From Mixophyes australis (Eukaryota; Chordata; Amphibia; Anura; Limnodynastidae), in contig JAVHZZ010000005.1 in assembly GCA_036250195.1 (NCBI GenBank), positions 72,558,005-72,622,004 on the forward strand: a DNA stretch of 64,000 bases, in the 5' to 3' direction. The position numbers were made by a program, and so were the translations under genes. Positions 34,624 through 46,679 of the stretch are shown here, one piece after another (position 1 is the stretch's first letter; each line of letters starts with the position of its first letter). Under the pieces are notes generated by a model. That model saw only the letters and a list, made by a program, of their open reading frames with translations, was not told where the DNA came from and searched no databases.

Positions 34624-37600
34624 TTACATAGAAAGTTTTAAAAAGATGTTATCGTCATCATCTTCAGCTTCATCCTCACCCTCATCAGTGTGTATGTCAT
34701 CATCACAGACTATCAATTCATCGCCGCTTGAATCCGCCATTAGAGAACAGTCAGTGCTTGGATGTCTTGGATGGTGAAGGCCTTCCTCGTGGAAGATGTA
34801 GTTCATTTTTATAAACATCATTTTCTCCACATTTTTGGGAAGTAACCTTCTACGGCGATCACTGACTAAGTTCCCTGCTGTGCTGAACACTCGTTCAGAG
34901 TACACACTGGAGGGTGGGCAGCTTAGGTATTGCAAAGCAAGTTTGTACATGGGTTTCCAAATGGCCTGCTTTTCTTCCCAGTAAGGAAAGGGACTGTCTG
35001 ACATTTCCATATCAACTACCTCTTGAAAGTAATCCTCCACCATCCTTTGCATGTTTATACTCATATTGGATGGAGTTATGAGCAAAGTGACACATTTTTT
35101 TGAAAAATCCTTCAAACCAGCCCAGATGTTAAATTGTTCTGGTCTGCCCCCTGTGTCTTCCCTGCTTCTTTTTTGGAAATTTAATTTTTTACGAGCAACA
35201 GCTTGAGAAAGTGAAGGAGGACACGTCGTCAAGCCGAGGCCCAGTTCAGCGGCCAACTTGCTGAGCAATAGCTCCTTGCAAAAGTTCACATCTCGCTCAT
35301 TTACAAGTAAAGACTCAATGTAGGTTTTAAACCTTGGATCAAGCACAGTGGCCAAAACGTACTGATCCGAGTTCAAGATCTTAATAACTCGAGGATCATT
35401 GTGAAGCGAATTAAGTACTTGATCGACAAGGCCAACATACTTTGCTGAATTGCTTGCTTTCAGCTCCTCCTTCATTTTCTCAAGCTGCTTTTCCAATAGT
35501 CTAATTAAAGGAATGACTTGGCTCAAACTAGCAGAGTCAGCACTGACCTCACATGTCACAACTTCAAATGGTTTCAGCACCTTGCACAGCACTGAAAGGA
35601 TTCCCCACTGTGCAAGAGTGAAATACATCCCCCCTCCTTTCCCAATGTCATGACTTGTGCAATATGCTTGGATGGCTTTGCGCTGTTCCTCCATCCTCTG
35701 AAGCATGTACAGGGTGGAATTCCACCGAGTTACCACCTCTTGCTTAAGTTGGTGGCAGGGCAAGTTAAACTGCTCTTGGAGCTGCTGTAATCTCCTACAT
35801 GCTGTGGCTGAATGCCTGAAATGGCCTGAAATTTTACGGGCCACCGAAAGCATCTCCTGCACCTCACGGTTATTTCGTAGGAAGCTCTGCACCACCAAGT
35901 TGATGGTGTGAGCAAAACAGGGAATATGTTAGAAATCACCCAGCTGTAATGCTCGCACTATATTGTTGGCGTTATCTGAAATGACATACCCTGGGGAGAG
36001 TCCGAGTGGTATAAGCCATGCATCAATCACATCTCTCAGTTTGCGTAACAAATTGTCAGCCGTATGCCTGTTAGTGAAGCCGGTGATACAAAGAGTGGCC
36101 TGCCTGTGACAAATGTTACGTAGTGGTGTACATGCTGCTGCTGTTCCTGCTGGTGAAGGTGAATGACCAACCCAGTGGGCTGTCACAGTCATATAGTCTT
36201 TGGTTTGGCCACTTCCACTTGTCCACATATCTGTGGTTAAGTGAACAGTGGGCAGAATGGCATTTTTCAGCGCAATCTCTACATTTTTACACACTTTTTG
36301 GTATAGTTGTGGAATAGCTTTACGGGAGAAATGGTGTCGCGATGGAATTCTGTAACGCGGACACAAAACCTCAATTAACTGTGAAAAACCAGCTGCGTTT
36401 ATTGTGGAGATTGGACGCAGATCTAACACTAACATTGCAGCCATGGCGTCTGTGATTCGCTTGGCGACTAGGTGACTGCTGTCATATTTGCTTCCCCTCG
36501 CAAATGATTGTTTCACAGTTAATTGCTGAAATGTAGGACTGCTCATTTTATTCACCTGCCTCTGGGATGACGATTCACCCCCAGCAGCAGCAACAGCAGC
36601 AGCAGGACTAACACTTTCTTCAGAGGAATCAATAATAGTGCCGGAGTCATCCAGCCTTAAGTGGGATGCCGGGCTAACTCCGAGCGCTACTGAGGATATT
36701 GATGAGGATGGTGTGGTGGGTGTATTTTGTAGCCGTCGGTATGTCGGTGAGCGGAGGGTCTTAGCTGATGAGGGAGTGCTTGTATTCTTTTGGGAAGAAC
36801 TTTCAGCTTTTCCCAACACTTTGCCATGAACTCTCGTTAAATGGCGTAACATAGACGAGGTTCCAAGATGGTTAAGGTCCCTCCCTCGACTGACTGTGGC
36901 TTCACATACACTACAAATGGCTATACAATTGTTGTCTGGATTTGGGTAGAAATAATTCCACACATAAGAAGTGGATTTTTTTGTTTTATGCCCAGGCATG
37001 ACAATGGCCTTTTTCTTGTCACGTGCCAGAACTGCTGCCACTGGTGCAGGACTTACACAAACAACCTCATCCTCATCAACATCCTCATTAGCGCCCTCGT
37101 CGCCTACACAAATCTCCCCCTCATCCTCTTCTAATTCCAAAGTGGCATCCTCAATTTGGGTATCACCGGCTACACTCGGGCTATTAAGGCACACATCAGC
37201 AGAATGCTCACGATTAGACATCCCACTGTTGGATGGACTCTCCACAGGGATTGTTGTCATTTGTGAATCAGAGCAAATATTCTCCTGTAATGCCTCACTG
37301 TTATCTTGCAGCTCAGCTTTGACGCGTAACAGTAGTTGTGCACCAATTGTAGGCTGGGTAACTTTTTGGGATCTGCCACTAATAGCCAAAGGTGAAGGCC
37401 TCATTCTCTCTTTGCCACTGCGTGTGTAGAATGGCATGCTTGCAATTTTTTTTTTATCGTCACTTAACTTTTGCTCAGTTACACTTCTTTTTCGCTTCAA
37501 TACAGTAAATTTTTTTTTGGTTTTTGTTTTTTGCACTAATTTGAAAACACTCTGTTGTTTGACATCGCCTTGGCCAGATGACGTACTGGGAACACTAACA

Positions 37601-37662
37601 TCAGGACTGGTGACCGAACCTGGTTGCTCATTTAGATCATATGTGGACTGCTTTGAATCCAT
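34624..37662 (-). CDS. hAT transposase with BED zinc finger, one nonsense codon
   Basis: This is the DDE enzyme of element 2. The frame runs 37662-34624 (1,013 codons) with a single internal TAA at 35931-35929. Both sides are in the same phase; the neighbouring residues are LGDF before and HIPCFAHTINL after, and the stop replaces the Q seen in element 1 (NFQHVPCF), most simply a CAA-to-TAA change. From the start: Lys-rich N-terminus; MPFYTRSGKERMRPSP (also in element 1); acidic stretch about 170-200; BED finger about 229-280 with C250, C253, H274 and H279; D478 in TTDMWTS; D563 in ISDNANN; CFAHT after the stop; SVYSERVFSTAGN with the third acidic residue; C-terminal acidic tail. The length is close to the roughly 1,000 residues inferred for element 1. 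Confidence 0.93.
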
Positions 37663-37671
37663 TCTGAGCGC

Positions 37672-37990
37672 AAACCACTGAGGAGTGCTAAAAATTATTT
37701 AGTAGATACTGCTGACAGATATGACTTTTGACAGCCAGAAATATTAATGCACAATTAGGGAGGACACCCCAAAAACACTGAGGAGTGCTAAAAATTATTT
37801 AGTAGATACTGCTGACAGATATGACTTTTGACAGCCAGAAATATTAATGCACAATTAGGGAGGACACCCCAAAAACACTGAGGAGTGCTACACATTATTT
37901 AGTAGATACTGCTGACAGATATGACTTTTGACAGCCAGAAATATTAATGCACAATTATGGGGGACACCCCAAAAGCGCTGGGGAGTGCCA
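37672..37990. repeat. 100-bp tandem array, 5' side of hAT element 2
   Basis: AGGAGTGCTAAAAATTATTT starts units at 37681 and 37781, with a CACATTATTT variant at 37881 and a degenerate fourth at 37981. It lies just upstream of the transposase start, so it should be part of the promoter region. The unit is unrelated in sequence to the 100-bp unit on the other side. Confidence 0.95.
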
Positions 37991-38159
37991 AATATGAAGA
38001 AAAAATAATAAACCTCTATCCTCCTCTCTGCACTAGCGATTTTGGTTAGAGCAATTGCAAGAACAATATTGTATTCTCTGTCCCTGCTCTAATTAGCCTA
38101 TGACTACACCCTGCTCTCTCCCTCTGTCAAATGGCGATGGATTGCTGTGGAGGCGTGTA

Positions 38160-38337
38160 TTTATAAAGTTGAAGTATCGCGAGAACCGAGTCCCGAGATC
38201 CGACGACGTCACAATGACGTTCGGCCTCGATTTGGATTCGGAATGGGCGGGAGAGTACCGAGCTGCTCAGCTCGGTACTCGGATACCCAAAGTTCGGGTG
38301 GGTTCGGTTCTCGGAGAACCGGACCCGCCCATCTCTA
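38160..38337. promoter_or_regulatory. right subterminal region with TATCGCGAGAACCGAG and a perfect hairpin
   Basis: Shares TATCGCGAGA(A/T)CCGA, TTTGGATTCGG and AAGTTCGGGTGGG with element 1. Includes GAGTACCGAGCT-GCTC-AGCTCGGTACTC at 38253-38280, a 12-bp perfect stem, and GGTTCTCGGAGAACC near 38308. Likely transposase recognition DNA (inference). Confidence 0.5.
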
Positions 38338-38345
38338 GTTTTTAT

Positions 38346-39347
38346 TGATATATATTTGCATATTTATTGAGAAATTCTACACTATATACACATACTTTCT
38401 TTTTTTTGCATATCTGTGACTTGTGAAATTCTGGGAAGACATCATCTTCTCACGAGGAAAGGATAAGTCATAAAAGAAAGTGATTAATGTGGATTTTCTC
38501 ACCATTGGATATTGTTTGGACTAGTGACAATTCCTTATATAAAGAAACTTTTTGCATTTTTAAGGATATTGGTTCTATAACTGGTCAGTTATTTTACATT
38601 TAGTATAAGATGTAATGCCCATTGGTGTATATATCTCTGTATATATACTTGTATTTATGTTTGTTTAAAGTTCAGAGAACAGGTTTCAGAATTAATATGT
38701 TTGTCACTTCTGACAGCTGCAGGGAGGAATTGTTACAATCCAGTTGCTTTTCAATTTTGATGCTGTATATATTGTGTCAAGGAAAAAACATGCTGTCACC
38801 TTCAAACAACAGTTTTGTTTGGTCACAGGGGATTTTGGTCACAGAACTTTAAAAGCCTTTACAGAATGTGACAAATAAATAGTATTATCTACACGCAGTC
38901 CAGTTTCTGTTAGCGCATGATAAGTTAGTTCAAAGACAGTACAGCAGAAAGCTACGTCAATTGTGTAGGTACCAACAAGAATTGTTTATCCTTTCTCTGA
39001 ACTTAAGCTGAAACATTCCAGCTATTATTTGAATATTAGAACACTCATTTGAATTGTGCTACTTCCAGCATGACGTAGTGCAATTCATAATTGACTTTCC
39101 ACACTCTTCTTTCAAGACTTTAAAATAATCTCCAGATAGATGAAAAATAGACCCTGTGAAGATGTTTGTTATTTTCACTGTTCGCTGAAACATATGGGCA
39201 TAAGTTTATTTTGTGGAGTGGTCAATATTGTCTCTAAATGTATTTATTTGAATGACAGCAGCCATATTGGTTTTCAAATGAAAAACGCAAAATGATACAA
39301 GATACTGTGGGTTAAAATATGTAATAATTGAGGATAAAATTTGCACA
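38346..39347. other. AT-rich DNA with no recognised gene
   Basis: No motifs recognised beyond short TATATA tracts. Confidence 0.5.
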
Positions 39348-39730
39348 TCTACTATATAAATGCCTAGTGGCGTGTGTGGAAAAAAAACCCAAGCTGCAGC
39401 GCCACCTGCTGGGCAGAGTTATACACTGACCTATATATTTCTTGAAGCAGAAGTGACAGTTGGGAGTGGTTGCCGGGGGTGACAGTGGGGAGTTTTTAAC
39501 ACCTTAAGTAGCTTGATGAAGGATGTGGCGATGAAGATGAAGGATGAGGTGATGGAGAAAAATGATGAGGTAGTGACATGTAGACAAAACCACATTAAAA
39601 AAGGGCGCTTGCTTCTGGAAGTAACGCTCTTCCCCTGAGGAGGCCTGGGCTAGGCCCAAATGCATGACAAGAACCTTTTTAACACCTTAAGTAGCTTGAT
39701 TTGACTAGAATGCATGAGTATCATGCACAG
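39348..39730 (+). mobile_element. possible Helitron relic
   Basis: Starts TCTACTATATAAATGCCTAG, a start typical of Helitrons (5' TC, ACTATAT-rich), followed by CAGCGCCACCTGCTGG. The phrase TTTTTAACACCTTAAGTAGC occurs twice, at about 39493 and 39676. The 3' end (hairpin plus CTRR) was not clearly found; CTAGAATGCATGAGTATCAT near 39708 is a candidate. No Rep/helicase coding. Confidence 0.4.
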
Positions 39731-39740
39731 GTTAACTTGT

Positions 39741-39762
39741 TAATATATATATATATATATAT
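39741..39762. repeat. (TA)n microsatellite
   Basis: About ten TA units. Confidence 0.9.
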
Positions 39763-39869
39763 CTTAGCGCATCCAACAGAAACCATCTAATTTAAGTGAT
39801 GCCTGTTATTAAAGTTGCAAGTACAAAACAACAGAGGGAGGTGTACAGTATTTTGACTGTTTTAACAAG

Positions 39870-40166
39870 CAGGGGCGCATGCTGGGGGGGGTTTCTGGGT
39901 CTCCAGAAACACCTCCCCTCCGTTAAAGAAGTGCCCCTACATAGCGGCACTGTACTATACAGCTGCTGCTGCGCTGTCAAAGAAGCGTCCGTGGCGGTGC
40001 TTTACAGCACTGCCGTGGACGCTTGTTTGACAGCGCTGCGGCTGCTGTATAGTACAGTGTTGCCGAAACTGAGCTGCGGGCGGGCGCATGCGCAGCAGCT
40101 CTCGTTTTTTTGGGGTTTTTTTTGGGTGGGGGGAAAACCCCCTTAAAAATCCTGCGTGCGCCCCTG
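39870..40166. mobile_element. GC-rich MITE with a very long central hairpin
   Basis: Ends are CAGGGGCGCATGC and GCGTGCGCCCCTG. ACAAG flanks both sides (39865-39869 and 40167-40171), so only a 5-bp duplication is visible. The centre (39946-40064) folds almost completely on itself. No coding. Superfamily not assigned. Confidence 0.8.
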
Positions 40167-40171
40167 ACAAG

Positions 40172-41656
40172 AGTTAGATGTTTCTTAATAACTGCATTAC
40201 AAACAAGCCTTTACTGAGCCTATACTGTTACTTGTAGAATTGTCTAAACTACATTTCACTTTAGATGTATATATATCACCTTAACAGTAATGGAACATTG
40301 AAGCTAACCACATGCTCTATGGCTTTGTTCTTTCTGCTTGTTCAGTTTGATTTTAACCACACATAGGGCAATCACATGATCAGATTGTTTACCAATGACA
40401 ACCACAGATATCGAAATCATGTCACAGATTGTGTGATGGGATCTGCTATATAAATTTGCACGTGTGGTAAAAATTTGATTCTTCTTCTTCACCTGTGTAA
40501 TTGAATTTCTAAAAAGACCAGGCTCACAGGATCCAATCATTTCCATTGGTTTACAACCCAAAATGCAGTGACATTTGTCAATTTTGTTTATAGGAAAATT
40601 AATTAAATTAACCAACTAGACTGTTATATGTTTGTCCAGCTATGTTAAGAAAGCTTAAGAAGTTCTGCTTTAAATTTTTAATTATCACTATGATATGTGC
40701 ATATTGTGCATGTCTGGTAGTATCAAAACGCTGAGATTTGCTAAAACGAATTGAATTGTTATTTTAGACAAGCTTTTACTTTGTTCCTGTATACTGTTAA
40801 GAATAGCACACATCATTCTACTAGAGAAACTGATGCAAATGTGCAGTTCCAGCTTGGTGTAATGGAATCATATTTGAGGTGCATTACTCAGTTTACAGGT
40901 GGTAAATAATCTATCTTGTTGTTTCCATGTAACTCTTTTAATAATTCAATCAGTTTTGGGACTGAGTTTGTTATGTGTGGCAGATTTTTCTTGAACATCA
41001 GTAATTTTACTTTTAGCTACGCTTGAATGTAGCTTTTCAAGATATTGACTATTATTCTGGTTTTGGCCTCGCTGGATCCCAAAAGAGTTACTGCTGTGGA
41101 ACCTCTTTATTAACGGGAAAACATTACAGTGCCTTGATATCTGGTCTATAGCAATTTTCTGTTCTCAAACTATTATTTTAAGAATATCCCAAAGTTGAGC
41201 AGTTCCGTACAGGGTTTTAACTATGACCTAAGGCTGCTTGTTTTTGTTTGAATTATGGTAATTTTATGGAATGTACATTAAGGATTTTTTTCCATTTCTG
41301 TTTTGGCATTGTGGACATTTTTGTATGCGGAGCTGATGGTTAAACTTCATAAAGGAATAAAGTCAACTGAAAGGGGATTTTTTTATTGCTGTGAATTGAT
41401 ATAGCAAAAAACAAGTAGAATGTTTCGTTGTAGATTAAAGTTAATAGCATCAATAACACAAGCACAAACTTGTAAGCCACCAGGCTATTAAGCTGTTTCA
41501 ACAGGCTACCAATGGCGCTTGTCATCTCCAGCAATTATTAATAAAATTCTGAGAGCACTTAGGATAATACTCGCTAACATTATGCTTGTGTCACAAATCG
41601 CCTGCAAAAGTACATAGACATGGTTGAGATGGGCATGCAGCTGATCTGCGCTTTAA
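40172..41656. other. no recognised gene
   Basis: Unique AT-rich DNA; nothing supported. Confidence 0.5.
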
Positions 41657-41930
41657 GGGCCTGATTTTGAGTTTGGAGCAAAGAAAAGGAGCAAGTTTGC
41701 ACCTGGACAAACCATGTTACAATGCAAGGTGTACAAATTGACTTATTTTTTTGCATGCAAGGAAAATGCTGACTGTTTTTTCATGTAGCACACATATACT
41801 TGATAGCTTTATTTTTGCACTGAAATTAAAGTTGATCTATGAGATGCCGTATCCCAACTATAAACTTGTCCTTGCATGGTTGCAAATTTGCACCTATTCT
41901 TTTCTTTGCTCCTAACTAAAAATCAGGCTC
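41657..41930. mobile_element. GGGCCTGATT-type MITE, copy C
   Basis: GGGCCTGATTTTGAGTTTGG at the left, AAATCAGGCTC at the right. Inside are TGGACAAACCATGTTACAAT, GCAAGGTGTACAAATT, TTTTTTCATGTAGCACACA and AAGTTGATCTATGA as in copies A and D. TAA precedes the left end. Confidence 0.8.
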
Positions 41931-42806
41931 TGTGTCCATGAGCATTTTGAAAGCTGTACTAAGCTTTCCCAATTATTTCAATAGGCTGTTCATTTCAATA
42001 GAGTTTCCAGAGTGTGTGCTACATGTAGAAACTCAATTGAAATAAATAGGATATTATAATGTACATGAATAAAAATTAACAGTATAGCCCCCTCAAAAAA
42101 AATCCTCAACCGGATCTTGTACTAGGCAGCGTGATCTAGTACCACTATTACAGGGGGACAACAAGCGTGGATTCCAGTACTCCAGCCCCAGGTTAGATGG
42201 CCTGTGTTTTTTCCCATCAATAACGGGGAAAGCACATGGGTTCAGCATGGGAGCGGAGCACCTATGGGGGGATCCTAGTAAACAGAATGATCTCCTTTCT
42301 TTTACCAGTCATTTCCAGACACCTCAGTGGTCCCAATATAATGGTAAGGGGTCCATACAAAAAGAGTAAAAATATAAATAAAACTCAGACAAATGATTGG
42401 TGAACCAGCATTTAATAAATTTAAAATTCCACAATCCTTGTTCACTAATGCATTAATAAACATTCTTCGTAACTCTTCTTGTAATCCAAAGAAAAATCTA
42501 TTTCAATTGTAATCCTTGGGAAATGCTCTTTATTTATAATTCTTCTTTTGTAACCCATGGGAAAATCTTCTTCTTGTAAGCCACAGGAGGTACCCCAAAC
42601 AACAGACAGCACAAATTGCTCCAGTAGGAGCCCCATCACAGAATGTCTGGGAACTGAATTGATATGTAAATAGTTGATTATGATGATGATAAGGGCTCCC
42701 CATAGCTGCTCAGCCAATCACAAGCAGTTTCCTCTCCTAGCTATGATGTGATTGGCTGGTGGTGAGGGAGTCTCTATTGATGTGATCATACATCATTAGA
42801 GACTAA
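41931..42806. other. no recognised gene; degenerate CTTCTTGTAA repeats
   Basis: Around 42460-42600 the pattern TTCTT(C)TTGTAA(T/C)CC(A)...GGGAAA(A)TC recurs four to five times with decay. CAATCACAAGC and GTGATTGGCTGG near 42715-42760 form a weak inverted pair. No repeat family was identified. Confidence 0.4.
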
Positions 42807-43132
42807 GGGCCTAGTCCATTAAGAAAAGTTAAGTAAAATATTGAGTAAGTTTTCTTACTCAAGTTTTCTGGACAAAACCATGTTCCAAAGCAAGGGGTGC
42901 AAATTAGTTTATTATTTTACACATAAGGAAAATACTGACTGTTTTTTTTCATGTAGCGCACACAAATACTTGATAATTTATTTGCACACTGAAATTTAAA
43001 GTTGATCTAGGACATTCCCTACTGCAACTATAAATGTGCCATCACATTTTAAATTTATCTACCTCCTCCAATGCAACATGGTTTTGCCTTACTTCCTTAC
43101 TTTTGCTTAACTTTCCTTAATGAATCAGGCCC
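42807..43132. mobile_element. GGGCCTGATTCATTAAG-type MITE, copy D, flanked by TAA
   Basis: Left end GGGCCTAGTCCATTAAG, right end CCTTAATGAATCAGGCCC. TAA is duplicated at 42804-42806 and 43133-43135. A 3-bp TWA-type duplication is typical of PIF/Harbinger elements, so that superfamily is the best guess for this family. Confidence 0.8.
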
Positions 43133-43135
43133 TAA

Positions 43136-44469
43136 GTGAATGAATCTTACCGTTGCAAAATTGCTTTATTTTTACATGTCCTTGGGGGTGTCTGAGATCC
43201 GTCCTGAAGCTATACTTTTAATAGCAACAATACTTTTAATAGCAATTTCCGCATACCAGGGTTTTTCATATTTAATGCTGTTAATCTTCACCCCGCTTGT
43301 CTTCCCTGTAAAAGTGGTTGTTCACTATTACAGTCCTTACTATTAGAGTGCCAATGCATAAAGACCTGATAGTGATGATGGGCAGCATCAAACTATTACG
43401 GAGTGGGTAATTTGCAAATACCCCAACTTCTTTGTATCTTGATACACATTTCTCAACCCTGAGAACAACAGTCCTCTTTTCTTACTGAACCAGCAAGCAC
43501 GTTCCAGAATGCATAGTACAGATTTGAAACGAGTTGAGCGGTATCTCTCAGTGTGAAGCATAATCTGCTGTTAACATTCATGGATAATATTAACGTATAA
43601 ATATTACATTTTGCTGAAACTAGGTGTTTCTAATTGCGTTTTGTGAACAGCTGTAGAAATAAGATGTTTTTACCATGCCAGTGAAGTAAATGTATCACAT
43701 GCAACTCAAGGCCATTAAAACTCAGTTGGATGGTGTAGGGGCTAGTGAGCACAGTGGGGAAAAAAGATATGCTGGTAAAATATGCATCCTCTATAACTCT
43801 TTTCATAACCTAAATTGCTGCGGCAAAAACAAGGTGGTGATGCGATGCACTTCAATGGTTTTATTGTCTCTGAAATAGACACTATTTTCATATAAGCCTT
43901 GGGGGGTTCTCCTAGATTATATGCACAGTATTTCCAAATGCAGAGCATTTCGTAAATCGGTAAGCATGACTGCTTTGATATTACATGCACAAAATTATAG
44001 GAACTGCTTCACTGAATTATAAATTGAAGAGCTGTTTTTGTTTCAGTATTACATTTGAGAATTGCTACCCAAGTTCTTTGTTTTTGGGTTCTGCTAACTA
44101 TACATACTTTACATTTTATTTCTGCACTAACAGCAGGTTTTGCTTTTCATTAAAAAATTTTTTTTATAAAATGCTAAGAAATGTTTGTTCGTGAATAGAT
44201 TTTGCAGAGTGATTTAGTTGTGTAATACTTAACCTGTTGTTAAATTGTCTTTATCAAAGTAGCAAACTACGGAGTTTTCCCTCAAATCTTATATCACAAG
44301 TCATTATAGTTGTGGATTCTTACTTATTTTCTCCCACTCTCAGAGCTGATGATGTATCGCTGTAAAGCTCTGCACTTTTAAATATTGTACATGCAGCATT
44401 TCACTTAGAGATCAGACTGCTTCTGTGAAATTGTGTTATGAAATGCTGGAGACTGCTGTAAGTCACCCA
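43136..44469. other. no recognised gene
   Basis: Unique-looking DNA. The frames at 43140-43346 and 43690-43990 have no recognisable domain. Confidence 0.5.
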
Positions 44470-45200
44470 CACACAGTTTTAAAGGCAGACTCCAGGATTT
44501 TCAGAAAACACTTGAAGGTTTGAAGACTAGAGGAAAGTCTTATTGTGCGAGGGAGGGAATTCCATAGAGTGGGTGCAGCCCGAAAAAAGTCCTGTAACCA
44601 AGAATGGGAGGATGTGATGAGTGGAAGAGAGATGTAGATCTTGTGCAGAATGGAGGTGAATGGTGGTGTCGAGTTGGGAGATATTTTGGGACAAGTGAGG
44701 AGATGTATTTGGATGCAATTTTGTTGATAGCCTTGTATGTTAGTAGAAGAATTTTATATTGGATTAGTTGAAAAACAGGCAACCAATGTAGAAACTCAGT
44801 GACTCAGCAGGCGAAAAAAAGATTTGCAAGGAAAATCAATCTATCCGCTGTGTACAAAATAGATTGTAGGGGTTCGAGTCTGACTTTGGGAAGACCAGTA
44901 AGGAAGGAATTGCAGCAGTCGATGCAGAGATGATGAGTGCAGGTTTTTGTGGTGTTTTGTGTGAGATATGTGCGTATTCTGGATTTTTTTTACATGTATG
45001 TAACATGATTTAGATAGAGTTGATGTGGGGGACAAAGGATAGTTGTGAGTCAAGGATTACACCTAGGCAGTGAGCTTGCGGGGTGGGAATATGGTCATGT
45101 TGTCAGCAAAAATAGAAATGTCAGACAGGAAGCTTCAGTTTTTGGGTGAGAATATTATTAATTCTGTTTTTGAAAGATTGAGTTTGAGTACACAATGTAC
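44470..45200 (-). mobile_element. CR1/L2-type LINE ORF2 C-terminal fragment, minus strand
   Basis: In order on the minus strand, with frameshifts: LKLNLSKTELIIFSPK, LDSQLSFVPHINSI, ALIISASTAAIPSLLV, IQYKILLLTYKAINKIAS, YLPTRHHHSPPFC, then a GLHPLYGIPSLAQ-like end. This is the RT thumb and C-terminal region of the same family as 21740-21995, and includes sequence lost from that copy. Confidence 0.88.
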
Positions 45201-45276
45201 ATGCTGGCACACAATATGCTACATATTAGCGAACACATCATTGCAACAATCAAACGATTAACATAGCATACCATAG

Positions 45277-46671
45277 CAGAGCCGTAACGATGGCGGTGCG
45301 GGCGGTGCGACCGCCCCGGGCGCAAGCCCAAGGGGGCGCAGCCGCCCGATACCTGCCTCTGTGCCCACAATTCATTCAGGGCATCAAAAGCAGTGCAGTT
45401 CCAAATGGAGGTTTCATCCCCGCTGACGAGCGGGTCATATCCGGAGCCATGCGCTATCACGCTTACTACAGGAGCGTTTAGGAGATCCTCATAAGCAGGT
45501 CTGTGTTTTGAATTATAATACAGTGGTCAAAGTGGATCTATTGCAGCTATAGAGTAATGGTGGCTGTACTGAACAATGCAGCAAATAGACAACTTTCACA
45601 TTGGAACGGTCATAGAACAGTCATGCGCTGCGATACCCCGACACTTCTGTTTAACTGTCACAGTCACTTTTCTCTGCAAATGGTGGTCCTTTGAGTGGCC
45701 ATTTGCATGCACCACATAAACAAACACTGTGATAGATCATGGAACATTTTTATTAAAACTTGAATGGGACCAGGAGCAAGATTAACTTGGTGAACTTGTA
45801 TTCCTGTTACTGTTGTAGAACTACAAGGCTCACAATGTCCTGCCTGTCATGATGCGACCTGTAGTTCCACAACAGTTGCAGACTTGAGAGAACCACAGGT
45901 TGTCTAACTCCGGACATGACAGGATTGTCAGCTGTCGCTTTGTTTTTTGTGTTGTTTTTTTAAATAAATACCATTTACTAAGGTTCTGCCCAAATTGTAG
46001 ACTGCAGTATATTCAGGTCAGTCACATTCATCCATTACATCTTTTCTAGCACTTTTAAATGAAACAATACACAAGGCAAATTAAATCAGACTGTTTTTTC
46101 AGAAACTATATGAATATGGAATCCAATGTATTTTGCATAGGGAAATTTTACTGCCTGCCTCTCTGTCGCCAGGCACCTGTACTTAGCGATTGTCCCCCTT
46201 TGGATCTGCCAGGGCAGGCACAGGCATAGACTCGAGTATGTTGTCTCTGTATGAAAACATTATCCTATAGAGGTACTACAGTAAGAGTGTGGGGTATTTA
46301 CAGAGGAATAGCTGGGTTACATGTACAAAGTGGCATGTTTACCAGTAATGAGCTACAAGTAGGTATTTCTGGGTATAATGACTTTATTACTTATGACATT
46401 TTCTCTCTAATATTCAGTGCGCTTGGAACATGAAAGTAGGTGCCCAGGAAGGTGATTATAAATCCCTTCTTGAATACTTCCTGCATTAAATGTGACAGCT
46501 AGTTTTTTCCCGGAAAAGCTGGGGAGTAATTTTAGCTGTTATGAATTTTACTGCACAGTTCTTTCACTAAAGTGCTAGCCACACCCACTTGTCATATGCC
46601 ACTCCCACTTAGATGGGGGGCGCCGGTGCCCTGTCTCGCCCAGGGCACCAAAATTTGTAGTTACGGCACTG
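45277..46671. mobile_element. non-autonomous hAT element, 1,395 bp, 8-bp target duplication
   Basis: Ends CAGAGCCGTAAC and GTTACGGCACTG (12-bp inverted repeats, one mismatch). TACCATAG flanks both sides (45269-45276 and 46672-46679). GC-rich subterminal blocks contain GCGACCGCCCCGGGCGC on the left and CTCGCCCAGGGCACC on the right. There is a hairpin with arms CTGTTGTAGAACTACA / TGTAGTTCCACAACAG at 45809-45875. No transposase coding seen. Confidence 0.9.
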
Positions 46672-46679
46672 TACCATAG

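Larger units (their letters stand above)
33482..38337 (-). mobile_element. hAT DNA transposon, element 2 (4,856 bp, autonomous type)
   Basis: Ends begin TAGAGATGGTC (left) and TAGAGATGGGC (right, read inward). The flanking 8-bp duplication GTTTTTAT is perfect at 33474-33481 and 38338-38345. It has one transposase gene on the minus strand, flanked by separate 100-bp tandem arrays on each side. It is related to 1275-7322 in protein and end sequence, but not in most non-coding DNA. Confidence 0.95.

Noticed and set aside
35450..37681. Plus-strand frames opposite the second transposase
   Set aside because: Antisense shadows with no recognisable features.
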